From Neurospora tetrasperma FGSC 2508 (taxonomy: Eukaryota; Ascomycota; Sordariomycetes; Sordariales; Sordariaceae), in NCBI RefSeq assembly GCF_000213175.1, contig NW_009799101.1, forward strand, positions 3,361,236 through 3,425,235: a stretch of DNA of 64,000 nt, written 5' to 3'. A program made the translations under genes and the position numbers. The notes beneath the pieces are model-generated. The model did not search any database and was not told where the DNA came from. It worked only from the letters and a program-made list of their open reading frames with translations. Shown here in pieces: positions 56,552 through 64,000 of the stretch. The number at the start of each line of letters is the position of its first letter. The first letter of the stretch is position 1.

Positions 56552-58817
56552 TCAGAGCCTTATCCTCCCTCCTCCACCACCACTGTTGCTACTCCCTCCT
56601 CCTCCAGCACCACCTCCAAACCACCTTCTGATATCCGAAAAGTTTTCGCTACCATTACCCGCAGAACCGGCACCAGCACCACCACCACCACCACCACCAT
56701 TGGTGTCTCCTCCCATCCATTTGGGCTTTGGAAGATCCGTCAACCACTTTGGTTTATCCATGGTATCAATCGTGTTCTTAAGCCTATGGCCTAGCGCCTC
56801 AAAGAAGTTCTCGTCATCATCATCACTTGCCAACGTCACTTGCCTTGACGCCGTCCCAACTCTCCTGGCCGAAGTGTTTGCCAACGGCCGCGTGTTAGGC
56901 GACGTTGCGAGAGGGGTTGTAGGGTTCCCCGGTAATGGGTAGGGGGTTGAATTGGCCCGAATGGTCAAAATGGGAGCAGCCCGCGACTGCGAGGAAGAAG
57001 ATGAGTCCGTGTAGTGTGACCGGCGGCCGCCGCGGATGGCAGCCGACGAGCCGTTGAGTTCACGTTCAATGAGATCACGGCCCTCACGCCAGGTGCCGGT
57101 ACCAAAATTAGCTCCAAACTCATCGGATTCCAGAGTGTCGAGGACATCACCGCCGAAGCCAAGCGCTCGTTGAATCTTGCCGTAAAGCCCAAAGAGGGTG
57201 AAACACACAGGGACAAGGATGAGAGCGGGGAATAAGTAGTCGAACCACTTGCCAAGGGGCGTAAGGTTGATAAGCTGGCCGAGAAAATCGTAGAATACCG
57301 TGTCTTTGTAGACGACGCCGAGGAAGGTCATGAAATTGTACGTGAGTGGCACGCTGAGGCGAGCGACTTGGCTGGCGTACCAAAACGCAGACTCGGGCGC
57401 CGTATTACGACGAACCAGTGCCCGACCGCGCCAGACCTTGACTTCGGTAATGGATATCAAGGCGGCAGCGCACATGTACACCATCCAAAGGGCAGCAATC
57501 ACTTGACCGGCAAGCCCGATCTGGCCCTTGTTACCGACGTTATGGTGAACAACAGAGTAGCGGATGACCGAGAGAACTGGGAAAATGCCCTTGACAACTT
57601 CGGACCACACAATGCAGACTGACGCGAGAGCTAGCAGGCCACCAAACGCAAGGTTGAAATAGGGAAGGACGTAGTAATGGTAGAGGAAGCGAGTATAGGG
57701 GGTCAAGAGACTGTGCCTGTCCCAGAAACCGGAGCCTGGGGAAGGCGTACCAAAGTCCAGTCTCTTGGAAGCAACCGAGTCGATGATGGCTTGTGTTCTG
57801 ACGGCGTCGTGTAGAAGCCTGTTCCAATCGTTCAAGTAGCGAGAGCGGGCGTGCTTGGCCCTAATCAACTGTCTCGTGAGATCGGCCATGTACTTTTCCG
57901 TGATTACCGTGGGAAGTTTGGTCCTGACATATTCTCCGGAGCCGCGGACCGCGCCAGACGTGCTTGCGAGTTGTGACTCTGGAATGTTAGTGAGGTCGAC
58001 CAACTCTTCGATCCAGTCCTGGAAGTTCTTTGCAGTTCCTCTTTTGCTGCGCTTGCTGAGCTCCGCCACCTGCATCTCCAGATCATCCAGATTCATCTGT
58101 GCATCCTCCATCTGATCATACACCTTGGGAGCCTGCGTCTGAATCCTACGCAGCCGTCCACTGATGTCGGCGTTCCGAAAGAGTCGACGGGGGATAGCGA
58201 CCAGGCCATGCCCCATAAGATAGATGGCCAGTACGAGACCCCAACAATATGCGAGAGCCATGACAGTGCTCTTGAGCGATTCGGAGAAGCCACCATATGA
58301 CCAGAGGACGTACAGCAACCCCAAGATTCCGGAGCCAAAGACAATGGCATAGTACTGGGCGTTCGCGCGAAGCGAGTCTCTAAATTTAGCCTGGGGATCG
58401 CGATAGCCGGAATCTGAATATTCGCCGAGGATGGGTATGATGAACCTGTTGGTACGTTTGCGTTAGCCTTCCAGTCATGCAAAGACTAGAACATCAAGCG
58501 AGCACGCACCATGTCAAACAGAAGGTTAGCCAGTAGGCGATTCTCCAACAGACGCGCAATGGACCGCGCTCCAGCCAGATTCCCCGAGCATCAATATCAT
58601 CAACCATGGCGCTCGAGGCCAGGTCGATAGGTACCAACAGTACCATGCTTGCCGGAAGACATAATGCGAAGAAGATGGGGACCAGAAGGTAGGCGGGCGT
58701 TGTTCGTAGCGGAAGATAATGTCGGAGGATGAGGAGGACGATGACCGAGATGACGAAAAGCGCGACTGAAGCAAATACCTCCGAGGCCACGGGCGATTGC
58801 GTCGTAGCGAACTCCAT
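56552..58817 (-). CDS. LMBR1-domain multi-pass membrane protein
   Basis: Exons 58817-58510 and 58445-56552 give 733 residues. The 64-nt intron has a GTGCGT donor, a GCTAAC branch point and an ACAG acceptor. The LMBR1 fold is recognisable. N-terminal helices (VFASVALFVISVIVLLIL, LLVPIFFALCLPASMVLLVPIDLASS, RIAYWLTFCLTWFIIPILGEYSDSGY) carry the family signature of acidic residues after the second and third helices. A cytosolic coiled-coil loop follows (ISGRLRRIQTQAPKVYDQMEDAQMNLDDLEMQ), then further helices in the C-terminal half and a Gly-rich tail. LMBR1-type proteins include animal lipocalin receptors and the lysosomal cobalamin transporter LMBD1; the fungal role is unknown. Confidence 0.9.
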
Positions 58818-59715
58818 CACGAGAGATGGTTCAGTTAATGTTGCGCATAGTCTTTTCGCTAGGGGTCGTCGGCGGTGTGTTGATATCTGCTGTGAGAGAA
58901 AGTTCCATGACTTTTTCCCTCTGGCTGATTTCCGAGGGTCCTAGACGCATGTAATAGTGGAAGGCGCCACAAAACGTCATGTCATATCACACCAGTGCCC
59001 CTAGCGGCAATCGATGCCCGCTTACGGCGGCTGCAGGGCATTGCATTCCCCTCGTTCCCTTTCTGGGGAAGCGACAGGGGAATTACAAACTGAATATCGG
59101 GACCAACAGCGGGTCATTACTTCCATGTGAACCATCTTGACTCATCCTTCGTTTGTTTCTAGTTGGAAATAGCTTCGTTTCCATCTTTCCGTCTTCTGTG
59201 TTATTTAGGAGTTGCCTTTAGCTAAGGTATGGAATCCTCCAGTTTCAACAGGGACACTGCTGATGAAGGAGCATTAAATCGCCAAGACGGAAAGCCAAAA
59301 TAGTAAATAGGTAGTGTAGAACGGGAGACACTTATGTTATTCAATAAACATAATTCTTCTGTACATATCACTACTACATAGAGCAGCATGGAATGGATAG
59401 ACCCTGTTTACTGTCTTAGCTCAAAGAGGGAAAGAAGTCCACGGCACAAGATACCACTTCATTGCTATTGGCCCGCTTGATCTGCGCTCCGCACTCACGA
59501 TAAGATGTATTGACCCGGGTCGGGGTGGTTCAGATCCTCCAAGAGATCCGACTTGGCGACAATGTCACTGCTTCAACTGGGAAGGAAGTGCAGTGACGAC
59601 AGTGTAACACTGCACGTCCCCTCCCCCGCCTCATCACTCGTCGACGAAGAAGCTGAGGTGAGGGGTTGAAGCCGAACGGTAGTAGCAAAAGGAGGAAACT
59701 CGGGTTACGTATAAG
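58818..59715. promoter_or_regulatory. Divergent promoter region LMBR1-type / aldehyde dehydrogenase
   Basis: About 900 bp between head-to-head genes. A TATAAG at 59710-59715 abuts the upstream ALDH ATG; another at 59773-59778 lies between the two candidate starts. No gene is seen. Confidence 0.5.
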
Positions 59716-61413
59716 ATGAACCTCTTCCTCCGCCCAAGTTGGCCGGGCTCTGTTCCCCTATGGAGGCACTTGTATAAGACCAAAGGAAGACAAGTCTATC
59801 ACGTCCAGCTCTCTTTACGAACCTTCTCATCATCTTCGCCTTTCTTCACTAACATCATAAAGCCCAACATGGAAGTTGAGCTTACGGCCCCCAACGGCAA
59901 GAAGTGGATGCAGCCACTGGGCTTGTTCATCAACAACGAGTTTGTCAAAAGTGCCAATGAGCAGAAGTTGATTTCCATCAACCCAACGTATGTCTCAAAT
60001 CCCATATCACTCACTTGACTACGGGTACTAACGATCATCCCCAGTACCGAAGAGGAGATCTGCTCGGTATACGCCGCAACCGCCGAGGATGTTGACGCCG
60101 CAGTATCAGCAGCCCGCAAGGCCTTTAGGCACGAATCATGGAAGTCGCTATCCGGCACTGAGCGCGGCGCCCTGATGCGCAAGCTGGCCGACCTAGTGGC
60201 CGAGAATGCCGAAATCCTAGCCACCATCGAGTGCCTGGACAACGGCAAGCCGTATCAGACAGCCCTTAACGAGAACGTGCCCGAAGTGATCAACGTCCTC
60301 AGGTACTATGCCGGCTATGCGGACAAGAACTTTGGCCAAGTGATTGACGTTGGCCCCGCCAAGTTTGCCTACACGGTCAAGGAGCCTCTCGGCGTATGTG
60401 GCCAGATCATCCCCTGGAACTACCCGCTAGATATGGCGGCCTGGAAGCTGGGGCCAGCTCTCTGCTGCGGCAACACCGTTGTCCTCAAGCTGGCCGAGCA
60501 GACTCCCCTGTCCGTGTTGTACTTGGCTAAGCTCATCAAGGAGGCCGGCTTCCCTCCCGGTGTGATCAATATTATCAACGGACACGGCAGGGAAGCGGGT
60601 GCCGCACTTGTGCAACATCCTCAGGTGGATAAGATTGCCTTTACCGGCAGCACCACTACGGGCAAGGAGATTATGAAGATGGCTTCCTATACCATGAAGA
60701 ACATCACCCTGGAGACCGGCGGCAAGTCACCGTTGATCGTGTTTGAGGATGCCGACCTTGAGCTGGCGGCGACATGGTCACACATCGGCATCATGAGCAA
60801 CCAGGGCCAAATCTGCACAGCCACTTCACGCATTCTCGTGCACGAGAAGATCTACGACGAGTTCGTCGAGAAATTCAAGGCCAAGGTCCAGGAGGTTTCG
60901 GTACTCGGCGACCCCTTCGAGGAGAGCACGTTCCACGGACCTCAGGTCACCAAAGCGCAGTATGAGCGTGTTCTGGGCTATATCAATGTCGGAAAGGAAG
61001 AGGGTGCCACGGTGATGATGGGGGGTGAGCCGGCTCCGCAGAACGGTAAGGGTTTCTTTGTGGCGCCGACCGTCTTCACCAACGTCAAGCCGACCATGAA
61101 GATCTTCAGGGAGGAGATCTTTGGGCCCTGCGTGGCCATTACCACGTTCAAGACGGAGGAGGAGGCGTTAACGCTGGCCAACGACAGCATGTATGGCCTG
61201 GGAGCGGCTCTGTTCACCAAGGACCTGACCAGGGCACACAGAGTGGCGCGAGAGATCGAGGCCGGCATGGTCTGGGTCAACAGCAGCAACGATTCAGACT
61301 TTAGGATTCCATTTGGAGGCGTGAAGCAGTCCGGTATTGGGAGGGAGTTGGGAGAGGCAGGTCTGGCACCTTATTGCAACGTCAAGAGTATCCATGTAAA
61401 CCTGGCGGCATGA
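59716..61413 (+). CDS. NAD(P)+-dependent aldehyde dehydrogenase
   Basis: Exons 59716-59987 and 60045-61413 give 546 residues from the first ATG, or 495 from the ATG at 59869 (MEVELTAP), the usual ALDH length. The 57-nt intron has a GTATGT donor and an ACTAAC branch point. Catalytic residues are present: general base Glu314 in LETGGKSP, nucleophile Cys348 in GQICTA, and the substrate-face Asn of IIPWNYP. The cofactor loop FTGSTTTGKEIM and EEIFGPC are conserved. It oxidises an aldehyde to the acid. The 51-residue N-terminal extension is basic and Ser-rich (LSLRTFSSSSPFF) and looks like a mitochondrial presequence, but TATA-like elements around the first ATG could favour the shorter cytosolic form. 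The substrate is not predictable. Confidence 0.95.
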
Positions 61414-62105
61414 AGGGCTATATCAGTTGACATGTCATGAATTTGAGCGTATCCAAACTATCTCATCACAGCGTTATTCAATTAGTTACCTGCACTAGGG
61501 TGATAGGATGATAGATTCAACCCCTGTACACAATATATTCTGTATTCTTGATGATGCTGTTTCACAGCGTTCCCTACCTTATCATTGCCGTGGTGGTAAC
61601 CTGAAGCTCCTCACTGGCAAACCCCGCACCGGACTTCTCCCCCATGTTTGCAGACTGAGCTCTAACCTTTCCACTTTCGAGGTCTTCTTTCCTGGCGGCA
61701 CCCAATGATCTAGCAATTCCAACGAAGACATATGACGTCGCAGGCGCATCTTTCAGTGTGCTAAATGCGCTGCGAATATGCCATCTGTAGCATTAAGACG
61801 TCCACTAAGCTGGCCCCACATGAGATCCCCAGGGTGATGAGCATATTTTGTTTAGCCTATTAGACTAGACCGCATCACAGGCATGCAACCAATTGAATCA
61901 AGGTAACTCTGACGTTGTCTTCTTACTCCTTGACAACACAATCATCATCATCGCTTTTTGTCCGCCTCAGCTGAACTGAACTCGACATAAATCCTAGTTA
62001 CCTATAATTTTAATCCCCATTCCCACCCAACCAACGGGTACAAACGCAACTTGAAACACACGACCGAATTCGACACTATCTCAACACCCAGCCGATATAC
62101 ATACG
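61414..62105. other. Intergenic region
   Basis: 3' flank of the aldehyde dehydrogenase gene and promoter of the Sec12-like gene. CA/CT-rich leader-like sequence precedes the ATG at 62106. Nothing else is seen. Confidence 0.5.
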
Positions 62106-64000
62106 ATGGTCCCGATCCCGTCTGCGGAACTGCGCACCTCGTATTCCCTTTACTCCCTCGAGTTCGACCCTGAAGATGCGAACCGGCTTATCGTAGCCGG
62201 TGGCGGTGGGCCAGGTAACCATGGTGTAGGGAACAAGATCACTGCCATCGACGCATCACGCCCCGACACCCTCGATATTGTATCCGAGATCGAACTCAGT
62301 CGCGACGAGGACAGTGTCGCAACTCTCGCCGTCGGTCCCCGGAATAAGGACTCGATCCTGCTGTACGCTGGTGTTAATTCGAGCGCCGACGACATCGCCA
62401 AGGGCAAAAACGAACACTTCCGCGTTTTCAGCTTGGACCAGCCATCCAAAGCCAAAGCTTTGTCTGAGAAGCCCAAGATCACCGAGCTCTCGCGCACTTC
62501 GCTGTTCGCAACAACGGAGAAGGACACATACCAGAGAGTGCTGAGGTTGTCCGCGCCTTTCCCCGGGTCCGCTCAGGTCGGTGCTGTCGCCACGGGGTTC
62601 TCCAAAGAGCCAGAAATTGCTCTCTTCGATGTTCCCAACATGGGCGCTGCCACTCCCAAGCTCAGGGGTAACCTTGAGCTGGTGAAGGAGGCTGTGGACA
62701 TTGATATCATCCAGACTGGTGACGATAGCTACCAGCTCGCTTACTGCGACGAGTACGAAATGCGCACCATGAACATTGGAAAGGGCATCTCGGAAGGGCC
62801 CAAGCTGGTCTTCACCATGCCAGACGAAGCGGCCGTCACCGGAAACGCTAGGCCCTCGTTCCGATCGGTGCGCTATCTGACCCCGGACTTCCTCCTCGCC
62901 GTTGCCAACCTTCCCAAGGGCGGTGGCGTGGTTCTACACGGATTCCGCATGCCCAAGAACGACAAAATTCACAACAAGCTCAAAGAGAAGGAGGAGGAAG
63001 AAGCTAAGAAGGGTAACGGTAGCGCGGACGGTACGGTCACCACCGATGAGGGCGCCAAGGGAACCGCGGACGAGACGGTCGTGGCTAGAAAGGTGGAGGA
63101 GCCCAAAGCAAGACTATGCATTTCTGCGAAATTGCCAAGTTCTGTCACACGTGCTACCGGCCTGGCTGTCCGCAATCTTTCTCGTCCTGCCTCGCCAACC
63201 GCCAAGCAGGGCGACGCGCAGTTCGTCATCGCCGTTACTGGTCAGGACAGCTCGATCACTATCTACACCCTAGACCATCAGTCGGTTGCCGACATCAACC
63301 TCATTGTCAATCTTTTCAAGGTCACTACCTTCAAGAACGTTCACAACGGTCCCATTTCCGGCGTGGCCTTTTCCTACGTCGTTCCGCCCGCCGACTCTAA
63401 CTCGGACGAAAAAGCCGTCGCAAAGAAGGGATCCGTCCGTCCCGAGTACGTCAAGCTGGCCTCCATCGGCTCCGTCGGCAATTCCTGCATCGTGCACTCC
63501 CTCCCGCTCAAAAAGTTCGTCGACAAGACGGCCCAAACCCGCCGCGGCGGCGCTCCCCGTGCCGCCCGCTACGTCCTGGCCCTGAAGAGTCAAGCCCCCT
63601 CACCCAAGGGTCTCCTCTTCTTCACGGCCCTGATCACTCTCTTCATTGGTGTCTTTGTCCAAAGCTTCCTCGAAATCAAGGGCTACTCCAGCCCCATGAT
63701 CGGGGCCAGGAGGTTCGCTCCTGTCAGCTGGCAGCAAAATCCCCGTTACGGCGCCGGCCAGGGTGTGGTTGGCAATGCCAACTACGCGAACTCGGAATCA
63801 CTCAATCCTGACGGCGTGCACGGCTTCTTGGCTTCGCTGCTGGCGGATAAAGACCTCAAGGTGCAGGATGGACAGGCCAAGAAATTGGTTTTAAACGTCG
63901 GAGCCAAAGACGGAATCGTCCAGGTTAGTGGACATGACGCCGAGGTGGATAGCACCGCGCCGACACCGAAGGAGTGGGATGAGCTGCACGAGACGCAGAA
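62106..64000 (+). CDS. sec12: Sec12-like guanine nucleotide exchange factor (3' end outside the window)
   Basis: An open frame from ATG 62106 runs to the window edge (631 codons, no stop). The N-terminal part reads as a WD40-type beta-propeller (YSLYSLEFDPEDANRLIVAGGGGPGNHGVGNKITAID; GDAQFVIAVTGQDSSITIYTL; VHNGPISGVAFS), with the GGGG-NHGV-N potassium-binding K-loop typical of Sec12. A charged insertion (about 290-335) interrupts the propeller. A single transmembrane helix (about 502-520, LLFFTALITLFIGVFVQSF) separates it from a lumenal C-terminal tail. Sec12 activates Sar1 at the ER to start COPII coat assembly. Topology and motif order fit well; the missing tail prevents checking the C-terminus. 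Confidence 0.88.
   Translation, partial: MVPIPSAELRTSYSLYSLEFDPEDANRLIVAGGGGPGNHGVGNKITAIDASRPDTLDIVSEIELSRDEDSVATLAVGPRNKDSILLYAGVNSSADDIAKGKNEHFRVFSLDQPSKAKALSEKPKITELSRTSLFATTEKDTYQRVLRLSAPFPGSAQVGAVATGFSKEPEIALFDVPNMGAATPKLRGNLELVKEAVDIDIIQTGDDSYQLAYCDEYEMRTMNIGKGISEGPKLVFTMPDEAAVTGNARPSFRSVRYLTPDFLLAVANLPKGGGVVLHGFRMPKNDKIHNKLKEKEEEEAKKGNGSADGTVTTDEGAKGTADETVVARKVEEPKARLCISAKLPSSVTRATGLAVRNLSRPASPTAKQGDAQFVIAVTGQDSSITIYTLDHQSVADINLIVNLFKVTTFKNVHNGPISGVAFSYVVPPADSNSDEKAVAKKGSVRPEYVKLASIGSVGNSCIVHSLPLKKFVDKTAQTRRGGAPRAARYVLALKSQAPSPKGLLFFTALITLFIGVFVQSFLEIKGYSSPMIGARRFAPVSWQQNPRYGAGQGVVGNANYANSESLNPDGVHGFLASLLADKDLKVQDGQAKKLVLNVGAKDGIVQVSGHDAEVDSTAPTPKEWDELHETQ

Overview
This window is nuclear DNA of a filamentous ascomycete, most likely a Sordariales member close to Neurospora or Sordaria. 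The evidence is: short introns (mostly 50-120 nt) with GTRNGT donors and CTAAC/CTGAC branch points close to the acceptor; widely spaced genes with no operons; long microsatellites and homopolymers; and AT-enriched repeats whose copies differ by CpA-to-TpA and TpG-to-TpA changes, the signature of repeat-induced point mutation (RIP). Two assembly gaps (N runs) lie at 6545-7392 and 46322-47146. I made no database searches; names rest on recognised motifs and family knowledge.

Layout. 0.7-9.6 kb (all + strand): a secreted or membrane kelch protein, a DUF1749 alpha/beta hydrolase of the SidJ type, a tiny two-exon Cys-rich protein and a seven-exon cytochrome P450. 11.8-13.0 kb: intron-free eIF5, with upstream ORFs in its leader. 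14-25.7 kb (all - strand): two tandem coiled-coil, Pro-rich paralogs, dephospho-CoA kinase, a Gln/Pro-rich RVSF-motif gene and a small CCC-headed gene. Three of these five carry in-frame stops or truncations that look recent. 27.5-34.2 kb: TIM23 (-) and THADA/Trm732 (+), divergently transcribed. 34-52 kb: gene-poor, holding one unknown protein (40.5-41.5 kb) and two DNA-transposon-like elements. 52.3-64 kb: a Rag GTPase of the RagC/Gtr2 type (-), an LMBR1-type membrane protein (-), an aldehyde dehydrogenase (+) and the 5' part of a Sec12-like ER exchange factor (+), cut by the window end.

The genes do not form one pathway. Housekeeping genes (eIF5, CoA synthesis, TIM23, Trm732, Gtr2, Sec12) alternate with accessory, lineage-specific ones. 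The most unusual parts are the tandem coiled-coil pair, in which each copy is stopped where the other stays open; a RIP-marked, TA-flanked foldback element at 37.56-38.31 kb; a 709-bp long-TIR element with an 8-bp target duplication at 45.14-45.85 kb; a probable 4-nt microexon in the P450; and the uORF arrangement before eIF5.
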